In this document: piece after piece, positions 45,051 through 53,026 of the stretch | How the letters are laid out: each line of letters starts with the position of its first letter | Numbering within the stretch: the stretch's first letter is position 1 | Translations under genes and position numbers: made by a program | NCBI GenBank assembly: GCA_944323845.1 | Contig: CALUUA010000001.1 | Span: 124,001 to 188,000 of the forward strand | Source of the DNA: an uncultured Bacteroidales bacterium | GTDB lineage: Bacteria > Bacteroidota > Bacteroidia > Bacteroidales > UBA932 | Length of the DNA: 64,000 nt | Reading direction: 5' to 3' | The notes under the pieces: model-generated | Database searches by the model: none | Seen by the model: the letters and a program-made list of their open reading frames with translations, nothing else | Told to the model about the DNA's origin: nothing

Positions 45051-46544
45051 ATGGCTTCCGTACTCAAGATAAATCAGGCGGACAACGTCGCCGTAGCCGT
45101 CACGGATGTGGCCTCCGGCGATGTCTGCCATGTCGACGGGCATCGGATAGCAGCCGTGTCCGATATTCCGGCCGGTCACAAGATGGCGCTTGAACCTCTT
45201 TCAGCAGGGGACAATGTCATCAAGTACGGTTATCCGATAGGGCATCTTCTGGAAGATGTGCCGCAGGGAGGCCTCATAGATCACAGGATATTGAAAACGA
45301 ATCTTGAAGGCGTCCTCGAGTACAAGTATGCCCCCATACCTGCGCAAGTCGGGAAATCCGATGTGAAAGCCTCGTTCAAAGGCTTCCGCAGAAGCGACGG
45401 CGGGGCCGGGGTGAGAAACGAACTCTGGGTCATCCCTACGGTAGGCTGCGTGAACGGCATTGCCGAAGCCGTCGCCAGGAATTTCAGACAGCATCTTGCC
45501 GACTATCCTGCCGTGGAGAAAGTCGTGGCCTTCCCCCACAATTACGGCTGCTCCCAGCTCGGGGAAGACCATGAAAACACCAGAAAGATACTTGCGGACA
45601 TGGTACATCATCCGAATGCCGCCGGAGTGCTCGTCGTCTCCCTCGGCTGCGAGAATAACCAGCTGCAGGCGTTCAAGGAACTTGTCGGCCCGGTCGACGG
45701 GGCACGCGTGAAGTTCATGGAGTGCCAGAAGGTTCGGGGGGATGAAGTGGAATACGGTCTGGGCCTGCTTCGGGAAATAGCCGAAGCCTGTGCCGGCGAC
45801 AGACGCGAAGACATCCCTGCTTCGGAACTTAAGATCGGCCTTAAATGCGGAGGCTCTGACGGATTTTCCGGCATCACAGCCAATCCTCTGCTCGGACGCT
45901 TTTCCGACTGGATCGTCGCGCAGGGCGGCACCACTGTCCTGACCGAGGTTCCTGAAATGTTCGGAGCCGAAACCATCCTGATGGCACGTTGTGCCAATGA
46001 GAGTGTCTTCGACAAGACTGTCAGCCTCATAAATGACTTCAAGGAATATTTCATATCGAACCGTCAGCCGGTATATGAGAATCCTTCTCCGGGCAACAAG
46101 GCTGGAGGCATCTCCACTCTGGAGGAAAAGTCTCTCGGCTGTACCCAGAAATCCGGAAAATCGGCCGTCATGGATGTCCTCAAGTACGGTGAAAGGCTGA
46201 AAACCCGAGGACTCAATCTTTTGAGCGCCCCGGGCAATGACCTTGTCGCCGCTACGGCATTGGCTGCCGCAGGCTGCCAGATGGTGTTGTTCACCACAGG
46301 CCGCGGCACTCCTTTCGGGACCTTTGTCCCGACTGCGAAAATATCTACAAACAGCCGTCTGGCATCGGCAAAGCCGGGCTGGATAGATTTCAATGCAGGA
46401 GTCATTCTGGAGGGCAAGCCGACCTCGTCGGTCGATGATGACTTCATCGACTTCGTACTGGCCGTAGCCTCAGGGGAGAAAACATGCAACGAGAAATCAT
46501 CGTATTCGGAAATAGCCATATTCAAGACAGGGGTCACCCTCTGA
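45051..46544 (+). CDS. uxaA: altronate dehydratase
   Basis: A 497-residue protein. Residues 1-90 form the SAF-like domain (NVAVAVTDVASGDV, DNVIKYGYPIG) and the rest the altronate/galactarate dehydratase domain: GAGVRNELWVIPTVGCVNGIAEAV, FPHNYGCSQLGEDHENT, LGCENNQLQAF, GLKCGGSDGFSGITANP and TEVPEMFGAE. It removes water from D-altronate to give KDG. It follows uxaB by 3 bases. A weak hairpin follows its stop before the kduI promoter. Confidence 0.95.
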   Translation: MASVLKINQADNVAVAVTDVASGDVCHVDGHRIAAVSDIPAGHKMALEPLSAGDNVIKYGYPIGHLLEDVPQGGLIDHRILKTNLEGVLEYKYAPIPAQVGKSDVKASFKGFRRSDGGAGVRNELWVIPTVGCVNGIAEAVARNFRQHLADYPAVEKVVAFPHNYGCSQLGEDHENTRKILADMVHHPNAAGVLVVSLGCENNQLQAFKELVGPVDGARVKFMECQKVRGDEVEYGLGLLREIAEACAGDRREDIPASELKIGLKCGGSDGFSGITANPLLGRFSDWIVAQGGTTVLTEVPEMFGAETILMARCANESVFDKTVSLINDFKEYFISNRQPVYENPSPGNKAGGISTLEEKSLGCTQKSGKSAVMDVLKYGERLKTRGLNLLSAPGNDLVAATALAAAGCQMVLFTTGRGTPFGTFVPTAKISTNSRLASAKPGWIDFNAGVILEGKPTSSVDDDFIDFVLAVASGEKTCNEKSSYSEIAIFKTGVTL

Positions 46545-46549
46545 CAGGC

Positions 46550-46586
46550 ATCCGCCGTGAGCGGGAACGGAAATTCCGGATTTTTT
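46550..46586 (+). terminator. weak terminator-like structure after uxaA
   Basis: ATCCG (46550-46554) and CGGAT (46577-46581) can pair around inner bases that also pair partly, and a run of six T follows (46581-46586). The stem is short and imperfect, so some read-through into kduI is likely. Confidence 0.35.
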
Positions 46587-46596
46587 ATATTTCTTG

Positions 46597-46627
46597 TTTG
46601 ACTTTAGTGTAAAATTTACTATTTTTG
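46597..46627 (+). promoter_or_regulatory. promoter of the kduI operon
   Basis: TTTG at 46597-46600, 19 bases, TATTTTTG at 46620-46627: a full match to the Bacteroidota promoter. The leader to the kduI start is about 80 bases long. Confidence 0.78.
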
Positions 46628-46713
46628 ACTGATTTAATGATGATCGGCCGGAAATGGTAAATTTTCTTTTTGCCCCGGCTGTCTCCGATTTGGACATTTA
46701 AACTATAGGAATC

Positions 46714-47556
46714 ATGAAAATAAACAGCGAAGTACGTTATGCGGCCCATCCGCAGGATGTAAAACATTACGACACAGCCCAGCTGAGGGGTAACTATCTG
46801 ATGGAGAAGGTTTTCTCTGCTGATGAGATCAATATGGTCTATACCATGCACGACAGGATGATCGCCGGAGGCGCGATGCCTGTGAAGGAAGTCTTGGAGC
46901 TCAAGCCTATCGATATCCTCCGCTCTGAGTATTTCCTCGCCAGAAGGGAGATGGGTATCTTCAACGTAGGCGGAAAAGGAGTGGTGAAGGCCGGCGACAA
47001 GACCTATACCCTCGAATACAAGGAGGCGTTGTATCTGGGAAGGGGTGAAAGGAAAGTCACTTTCGAAAGTGCGGATCCATCGAACCCTGCGAAATTCTAT
47101 TTCTGCTCGTCTACCGCCCATGCAAGCTATCCTGACCATCTGACTACGCGTGCCGAAGCCGTCCATATGGAACTGGGCTCTCTGGAAGAAAGCAATCACC
47201 GCGTCATAAACAGGATGCTCGTGAAGGAAGTGGTCCCTACATGCCAGCTCCAGATGGGTATGACCGAGCTTAAGCCGGGCAGCACATGGAACACCATGCC
47301 GGCCCATACCCACAACCGCCGTATGGAAGTGTATTTCTATTTTGAAATACCGGAAGATCAGGCTGTCTGCCACTTCATGGGCGAGCCGCAGGAGACAAGG
47401 CATATCTGGATGAAGAACGATCAGGCTGTCATTTCCCCTGAATGGAGCATCCACTCGGCCTGCGCCACGAAGAACTATACGTTCATCTGGGCCATGTGCG
47501 GAGAAAACCTCGACTATGGCGACATGGATGGCTGCGAGACTTCGGACTTGAAATAA
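46714..47556 (+). CDS. kduI: 5-dehydro-4-deoxy-D-glucuronate isomerase
   Basis: A 280-residue cupin-type isomerase. Family blocks are VFSADEINMVYTMHDRMIAGG, FFLARREMGIFNVGG-like segments, and the metal-binding WNTMPAHTHNRRMEVYFYFE with histidines and a glutamate. It converts 4-deoxy-L-threo-5-hexosulose uronate, made from unsaturated galacturonate, to 3-deoxy-D-glycero-2,5-hexodiulosonate. KduD follows 39 bases later and completes the step to KDG. It is cytoplasmic and has its own promoter. Confidence 0.95.
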   Translation: MKINSEVRYAAHPQDVKHYDTAQLRGNYLMEKVFSADEINMVYTMHDRMIAGGAMPVKEVLELKPIDILRSEYFLARREMGIFNVGGKGVVKAGDKTYTLEYKEALYLGRGERKVTFESADPSNPAKFYFCSSTAHASYPDHLTTRAEAVHMELGSLEESNHRVINRMLVKEVVPTCQLQMGMTELKPGSTWNTMPAHTHNRRMEVYFYFEIPEDQAVCHFMGEPQETRHIWMKNDQAVISPEWSIHSACATKNYTFIWAMCGENLDYGDMDGCETSDLK

Positions 47557-47595
47557 GCCTATCATATTAAACACTACTTAATAAAACTAAAATTT

Positions 47596-48390
47596 ATGGT
47601 AAATTTTTCACTTGAAGGTAAGGTTGCGCTCGTAACAGGCGCTTCTTACGGAATCGGTTTCGCTTTGGCTACGGCTTTTGCCGAAGCAGGTGCAAAGATT
47701 GCTTTCAATGACATCAAGCAGGAACTTGTGGACAAGGGTCTTGCTGCTTATAAGGAGAAAGGTATCGACGCGAAAGGCTATGTCTGCGATGTTACCAAGG
47801 AAGATCAGGTTCAGGCTCTCGTGGCCAATATCGAGAAAGACCTCGGCCCTATCAATATCCTCGTGAACAATGCCGGTATCATCAAGCGTATCCCTATGAT
47901 CGAGATGAAGGCAGAGGAATTCCGTCAGGTAATCGACATTGACCTTAACGGTCCTTTCATCGTGTCGAAGGCAGTCATTCCGTCCATGATCAAGAACGGC
48001 GGCGGAAAGATCATCAACATCTGCTCGATGATGTCCGAACTCGGCCGTGAGACAGTTTCGGCTTATGCGGCTGCCAAGGGCGGTCTGAAGATGCTGACCA
48101 AAAACATCGCTTCAGAGTATGGCGAATACAACATCCAGTGCAACGGTATCGGGCCCGGCTATATCGCCACTCCGCAGACAGCTCCTCTTCGCGAGCGTCA
48201 GGCTGACGGTTCCCGTCATCCGTTCGATGCATTCATCGTTGCCAAGACCCCTGCAGCACGCTGGGGGAATGCTGAAGACCTTCAGGGACCTGCAGTCTTC
48301 CTCGCTTCGTCAGCTTCAGACTTCGTCAACGGACATATCCTCTATGTCGACGGCGGTATTCTGGCCTATATCGGTAAACAGCCTCAGTAA
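47596..48390 (+). CDS. kduD: 2-deoxy-D-gluconate 3-dehydrogenase / KduD-type SDR
   Basis: A 264-residue short-chain dehydrogenase. The NAD-binding loop is VTGASYGIGFALATAF, the NNAG motif is ILVNNAGIIKR and the catalytic Ser-Tyr-Lys set is SMMSELGRETVSAYAAAKGG. Context directly after kduI points to KduD, which reduces the diketo product to KDG. Codon use here is slightly richer in common codons than neighbouring genes, as in a well-expressed gene. The DUF4861 gene starts 5 bases downstream. Confidence 0.92.
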   Translation: MVNFSLEGKVALVTGASYGIGFALATAFAEAGAKIAFNDIKQELVDKGLAAYKEKGIDAKGYVCDVTKEDQVQALVANIEKDLGPINILVNNAGIIKRIPMIEMKAEEFRQVIDIDLNGPFIVSKAVIPSMIKNGGGKIINICSMMSELGRETVSAYAAAKGGLKMLTKNIASEYGEYNIQCNGIGPGYIATPQTAPLRERQADGSRHPFDAFIVAKTPAARWGNAEDLQGPAVFLASSASDFVNGHILYVDGGILAYIGKQPQ

Positions 48391-48395
48391 TGGTC

Positions 48396-49523
48396 ATGAA
48401 ACGCATATGTTCAATTGCAGCTGCCGCACTGGCAGCTGCTCTTATGATTTCCTGCGGTCCGCAGGACGTGAAGGTCGCCGTGACCAATTCTTCGGAGATG
48501 GACCGTACTCTGGAGACCGTAGAACTGGATTTCGGCAATATCATCGCCTCCCATCCTGAAATCACTGCGGAAAATGTAGTGATTACGGATGCTTCCGGCG
48601 CCCAGGTGCCGTCACAGGTATATACTGAGGATTACGGTATGGTGAAACTGATATTCCAGGCTACCGTTCCTGCAGGAAAGACTGTGGAATATACCGTCAA
48701 GGCCGGCGAGCGTGAGGCATACGACACCCTCGTCTTCAGCCGTTATGTGCCTGAAAGGCTCGATGACTATGCATACGAGAACAACCGTATTGCAGGCCGT
48801 GTCTACGGTCCTGCACTCTCTGATCCTCGTACTCTCGGGCCGGACATCTGGCTGAAGAGGGTAGAATCGCTGGTGGTGGACAAGAGGTATGAACTGAATG
48901 ATTATCATCATGATCATGGAGACGGTATGGACTGCTACAAGGTGGCCAATACCCTCGGCGGCGGCGCGCTTGCCCCGTATGCAGATGACAAGATCATCCT
49001 CGGTGACAACTACGAGACCTATGACCGTATCTGCAACGGGCCTATCCGTACCAAGGTCGTGTTTACATACAAGCCTTTCGATGTGGACGGACATCTGACT
49101 ACCCTGAAGAGAGAGCTTACGATTGACGCCAACACTAATTTCATTAAGATTTCAAACTGGTACAACGCTGCTGTCGACCAGCTTCCTGTAGTGCTCGGCG
49201 CGGTTCTCCATGATGTTCTGGACAGAACTGACGGGGAAAACTATATAGCCTTCACTGAAAAGGCTTCCGACAGTGCCGATCCGGACGCTGACGGCGACAT
49301 TTCCGTAGGTCTGGTGGTCGATGCTGCAGAAGAAGGGGTAGAGGTAGGAACGATGGACGGCCATGCTGTCCTGAAGTACAATATCACTCCCGGCAAGCGT
49401 GCGGACGTGTGGACCGGATCCGGCTGGAGCAAGGGAGGCATCGAGTCTCCTGAAGCCTGGGCGCAGATGGTCGAGGATTTCGCATATGCGCAGGCCAATC
49501 CTCTGGAAGTGACGGTCAGATAG
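48396..49523 (+). CDS. DUF4861 family lipoprotein in the kdu operon
   Basis: A 375-residue protein from the ATG at 48396 (another in-frame ATG is at 48390). The signal MKRICSIAAAALAAALMISC has a lipobox ending at cysteine, so it is a membrane-anchored lipoprotein. DUF4861 features are YAYENNRIAGRVYGPAL, DIWLKRVESLVVDK, the histidine-rich NDYHHDHGDGMDCYKV block and the end KRADVWTGSGWSKGG. Co-transcription with kduI and kduD suggests a role in breaking or binding unsaturated uronate oligosaccharides outside the cytoplasm. No enzyme activity is established to my knowledge. Confidence 0.88.
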   Translation: MKRICSIAAAALAAALMISCGPQDVKVAVTNSSEMDRTLETVELDFGNIIASHPEITAENVVITDASGAQVPSQVYTEDYGMVKLIFQATVPAGKTVEYTVKAGEREAYDTLVFSRYVPERLDDYAYENNRIAGRVYGPALSDPRTLGPDIWLKRVESLVVDKRYELNDYHHDHGDGMDCYKVANTLGGGALAPYADDKIILGDNYETYDRICNGPIRTKVVFTYKPFDVDGHLTTLKRELTIDANTNFIKISNWYNAAVDQLPVVLGAVLHDVLDRTDGENYIAFTEKASDSADPDADGDISVGLVVDAAEEGVEVGTMDGHAVLKYNITPGKRADVWTGSGWSKGGIESPEAWAQMVEDFAYAQANPLEVTVR

Positions 49524-49559
49524 TGATATACTGAACAACTATAACCTTTATCATATCGG

Positions 49560-49594
49560 GAGGATCTGGCCGTGAGGTCGGGTCCTCTTTTTTT
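49560..49594 (+). terminator. terminator after the DUF4861 gene
   Basis: GAGGATCTGGCC (49560-49571) pairs with GGTCGGGTCCTC (49576-49587) through three G-U pairs around a GTGA loop, and seven T follow. Confidence 0.8.
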
Positions 49595-49649
49595 CTGCAT
49601 TGCCTTTCAGGACCGGGCGCAAGGCACCCCGTTTGACGATTTGTCATCC

Positions 49650-49698
49650 TTTTATGATAAAAAATCCACCGGACGGAATGCGCTTCATGCTATTTTTG
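49650..49698 (+). promoter_or_regulatory. GH28 promoter region with palindrome
   Basis: TATTTTTG at 49691-49698 fits the -7 element. The -33 position 20 bases upstream reads CACC, not TTTG. A palindrome TTTTATGATAAAA (49650-49662) lies about 30 bases before the -7 element. The missing -33 and the palindrome fit an activator-dependent promoter, perhaps under the HTCS encoded downstream. Confidence 0.45.
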
Positions 49699-49720
49699 CA
49701 GAAACCAAAACCACGTAATC

Positions 49721-51349
49721 ATGAAAGCCGGCTTCGGAACACTATGCGCTAAAACCATATTGCCGCTTCTCGCCGCTGCAGCCCTGTGCGGATGTACGTC
49801 CGGAAAGGATGCCTGTGCGCAGTACGGCTATCTGTATGAAGATCTTCCGTTCGATATGGAGAAGATTTCCAGACCTTCGATACCGGATACCAGAGTAAGT
49901 CTGGAGGATTTCGGCGGATCGGGCGACGGGATTTCCATGAATACCGATGCGTTCAGGTCTGCCATAGAATATCTTTCATCACGCGGCGGCGGGCATCTGG
50001 TAGTCCCTGAGGGCATATGGCTCACGGGGCCGATAACGCTTGTAGACAATATCGACCTGCATGTCACGCCGAATGCCGTGATTCTCTTTTCTCCGGACAG
50101 GGATTTGTACCCTATCGTGGAGACTGTCTTCGAAGGGCTGGATACGAAGAGATGTCTGGCTCCGGTGAATGCTGACGGAGCGAAGAATATATCCATTACC
50201 GGAGGTGGGACTATCGACGGCTCCGGCGATTCATGGCGGCAGGTGAAGAAATCGAAGATGACAGCCTCGCAGTGGAAAGACCTTCTCGCATCCGGAGGCT
50301 TCACGAACGCAAAGGGCGATATCTGGTACCCTGATTCCAGTTCATTCAGGGGATCCGTAGTCAGCGATGCATTCAATGTCCCGCAGGGACTTCAGACAGA
50401 GGAGGAATGGGAATCCGTCAAGACATACCTGAGACCGGTCTTGATAGGCCTCAAGAATTGCGAGAATGTCTTGCTCGAAGATGTCCTCTTCCAGAATTCC
50501 CCGTGCTGGAACATTCATCCTCTCATGTGCCGGAATGTGATTATTGACAATATCACCGTGCGTAACCCGTGGTATTCCCAGAACGGAGACGGTATCGACA
50601 TCGATTCGTGCGACGGGGTCCTGCTGGTAAATTCTTCATTCGATGTAGGGGATGATGCCATTTGCGTGAAGTCCGGGAAGGATGAGGACGGCCGGCGCAG
50701 GGCAAAGCCTTGCAGGAACCTTATCGTGGACAACTGCATCGTCTTCCATGGCCACGGCGGCTTCGTGGTGGGAAGCGAGATGTCGGGAGGCGTGGAGAAT
50801 GTGTTCGTGACTGATTGCAGTTTCCTCGGGACTGATGTCGGTCTGCGCTTCAAGAGCTGCCGCGGCCGCGGAGGCATAGTAAGGAATATCCATATCGAAG
50901 ACATAGTGATGACTGACATACCGGCGGAACCGCTTCTGTTCGACCTGCATTATGGCGGGAAGTCGGCATTGGAGGCCGCCGAAGAGGGCGGACCTGCATC
51001 CTTTGACATAGAATATGTGCCGGCAGATGAGACTACTCCGGAATTCCGGGAAATATACATCAGCGACATCACATGCAACGGAGCGGGACGGGCCATGTAT
51101 TTCAACGGAATACCTGAAAAGAACATAGCGGAAGTCCATGTGCGGGACTGCAATATCGTAGCGGAAAAAGGAGCCGACATCCGGTATGCAGACGGGGTGA
51201 CGCTGGAAAACGTGAATGTCCGGCAGTCGGAAGGGCGCGGTTTTTCCGTGGTGAACAGCAGGAATGTCGTTATGACAGGATGTTCCGATGCTTCCGGTCC
51301 CGACCCCGAAATATTCAGCCTGAAAAACGAAAATCTGACAATAAAATGA
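49721..51349 (+). CDS. GH28 polygalacturonase, lipoprotein
   Basis: A 542-residue protein with a lipobox (AALCGC, cysteine about residue 25). The parallel-beta-helix GH28 motifs are NGDGIDIDSCDG (N-x-D), VGDDAICVKSGK (the DD pair), HGHGGFVVGSEMSGG (GHG) and LRFKSCRGRGG (R-x-K). These give the three catalytic aspartates. It hydrolyses alpha-1,4-galacturonan; the loop lengths look like exo-acting forms, but this is uncertain. It heads the enzyme operon and overlaps the esterase gene by an ATGA junction. Confidence 0.92.
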   Translation: MKAGFGTLCAKTILPLLAAAALCGCTSGKDACAQYGYLYEDLPFDMEKISRPSIPDTRVSLEDFGGSGDGISMNTDAFRSAIEYLSSRGGGHLVVPEGIWLTGPITLVDNIDLHVTPNAVILFSPDRDLYPIVETVFEGLDTKRCLAPVNADGAKNISITGGGTIDGSGDSWRQVKKSKMTASQWKDLLASGGFTNAKGDIWYPDSSSFRGSVVSDAFNVPQGLQTEEEWESVKTYLRPVLIGLKNCENVLLEDVLFQNSPCWNIHPLMCRNVIIDNITVRNPWYSQNGDGIDIDSCDGVLLVNSSFDVGDDAICVKSGKDEDGRRRAKPCRNLIVDNCIVFHGHGGFVVGSEMSGGVENVFVTDCSFLGTDVGLRFKSCRGRGGIVRNIHIEDIVMTDIPAEPLLFDLHYGGKSALEAAEEGGPASFDIEYVPADETTPEFREIYISDITCNGAGRAMYFNGIPEKNIAEVHVRDCNIVAEKGADIRYADGVTLENVNVRQSEGRGFSVVNSRNVVMTGCSDASGPDPEIFSLKNENLTIK

Positions 51350-53019
51350 AAAACCGTTATATTGCGTTAACCATGTCTGCCCTCCTGCTCCTGGGAATAA
51401 AAGCCTCGGGGCAGGAGTGCGGGCAGAAAATCGTCCTGCGCCTCATGGGGGATTCCACCATGGCCGACAAGGACTTGTCGAAAGAGAATCCGGAACGCGG
51501 CTGGGGACAGCGTCTTCCGTCCCATTTCGATTCTGCGGTCAGCGTTTACAACTATGCCCAGAACGGACGGAGCACGAAGAGTTTCATAGACCGCGGACTG
51601 TGGGATCGGGTCAGACAGGACCTTCAGTCCGGAGACTGGCTGTTCATACAGTTCGGACATAATGATGCCAAGGCGGACGATCCTCAAAGGTATGCCCCGG
51701 CTTTCGGAGCCTATCAGGAGAATCTGCGCACTTTCATAGACTACGCTCTGGAGAAGGGAGCGCATCCTGTCCTTTTCACCCCTGTTTCGCGGCGATGGTT
51801 CGACAGTGACGGCAGTCTGCAGAAAGACTGCCACGGAGACTATCCTGCCGCAGTATTCCAGGTGGCCGCTGATTACGGCCTGCCGGTCATAGACGCAAAC
51901 TCCATTACGCAGGCATGGCTGGAAGGACTGGGCGATGAAGCGTCCCGGAAATATTACATGTGGGTGGAGCCGGGAACCTGCCCGCGCCATCCTGACGGAT
52001 TGAAGGACAATACGCATACGAACGTGGCCGGAGCCCGCAAGATTGTGGAGCTCCTGCTTCCGGCTATCGTGGAGGTCATTCCGGAACTTGCGCCTCATGT
52101 CACAGACTATGATTTCGTGGTGGCCAAGGACGGCAGCGGCGATTTCTTCACCGTTCAGGAGGCTGTGAATGCAGCCCCGGACTATTGCAAGCAGGACGAG
52201 ACCCGCATCCGCATCAGGGAAGGCGTCTACCGGGAGAAACTCACTGTCCCGGCGAACAAGGAAAAACTGCACCTGATAGGAGAGAATCCGGCATCCACTG
52301 TCATCACATGGGACGACTATGCCCTGAAGAACGGCTCTACAGGATATCCGATGGGAACCTCGGCCACTTCCACAGTCTTCCTCCATGCCAACGACTTCCT
52401 CGCCGAGAACCTTACTTTCGAAAACTCGGCAGGGGATTCCAAGGATATTGCGCAGGCCTGCGCAATCACTGTAAACGGAGACAGGGTCGCGTTCCTGAAC
52501 TGCCGTTTCATCGCGAATCAGGACACCATATATACCTTCGGCCCGGGCCAGCGTCAGTATTTCAGGGGCTGTCACATCGAAGGTACCACCGATTTTATCT
52601 TCGGATTTTCTACGGCATGGTTCGAGGACTGCGAGATTTTGAGCAAGAAGAACAGCTATGTCACTGCCGCATCCACGCCTGAAGGGCAGGAATTCGGCTA
52701 TGTCTTCAGAAACTGCCGCCTCATTCATGACGCCAGGACATCGAAAGTCTATCTGGGCCGTCCGTGGCGTCCATTTGCCAGAACTGTTTTCATAGAATGC
52801 GAGCTGGACAGCCATATCCGTCCTGAAGGCTGGCACAACTGGAACAAGCCGGATGCCGAAAAAACCTCATTCTATGCCGAATACGGCAATTACGGCCCGG
52901 GTGCCGCTGCAGGACAGAGAGTCGGCTGGTCTCATGAACTCAGACCGAGGGATCTGGCCGTCTATACTCCTGAAAATGTACTCGGTCCTGTTTCCGACTG
53001 GTATTTCAAGGTTTTCTGA
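51346..53019 (+). CDS. CE12-CE8 fusion: pectin acetylesterase and pectin methylesterase
   Basis: A 557-residue secreted protein starting MKNRYIALTMSALLLLG. Residues 25-245 are an SGNH esterase of CE12 type: GDSTMAD (serine), FGHNDAK and DNTHTNVAGA (Asp-x-x-His). Residues 260-555 are a CE8 pectinesterase: ANQDTIYTFG, GTTDFIFGFSTAWFEDCE and LGRPWRPFART, with both aspartates and the arginine. It would remove acetyl and methyl groups before cutting. The start at 51346 gives a 4-base overlap with GH28; a longer frame from 51280 lies inside that gene. Confidence 0.93.
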   Translation: MKNRYIALTMSALLLLGIKASGQECGQKIVLRLMGDSTMADKDLSKENPERGWGQRLPSHFDSAVSVYNYAQNGRSTKSFIDRGLWDRVRQDLQSGDWLFIQFGHNDAKADDPQRYAPAFGAYQENLRTFIDYALEKGAHPVLFTPVSRRWFDSDGSLQKDCHGDYPAAVFQVAADYGLPVIDANSITQAWLEGLGDEASRKYYMWVEPGTCPRHPDGLKDNTHTNVAGARKIVELLLPAIVEVIPELAPHVTDYDFVVAKDGSGDFFTVQEAVNAAPDYCKQDETRIRIREGVYREKLTVPANKEKLHLIGENPASTVITWDDYALKNGSTGYPMGTSATSTVFLHANDFLAENLTFENSAGDSKDIAQACAITVNGDRVAFLNCRFIANQDTIYTFGPGQRQYFRGCHIEGTTDFIFGFSTAWFEDCEILSKKNSYVTAASTPEGQEFGYVFRNCRLIHDARTSKVYLGRPWRPFARTVFIECELDSHIRPEGWHNWNKPDAEKTSFYAEYGNYGPGAAAGQRVGWSHELRPRDLAVYTPENVLGPVSDWYFKVF

Positions 53020-53026
53020 CGCGGCC

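Noticed and set aside
51367..52836. A 489-codon open frame on the minus strand
   Set aside because: It is opposite the CE12-CE8 gene, whose catalytic motifs fix the plus strand as coding.
52853..53026. Longer N-terminus for the HTCS
   Set aside because: The added 58 residues overlap the esterase gene and precede a clear signal peptide at 53027.
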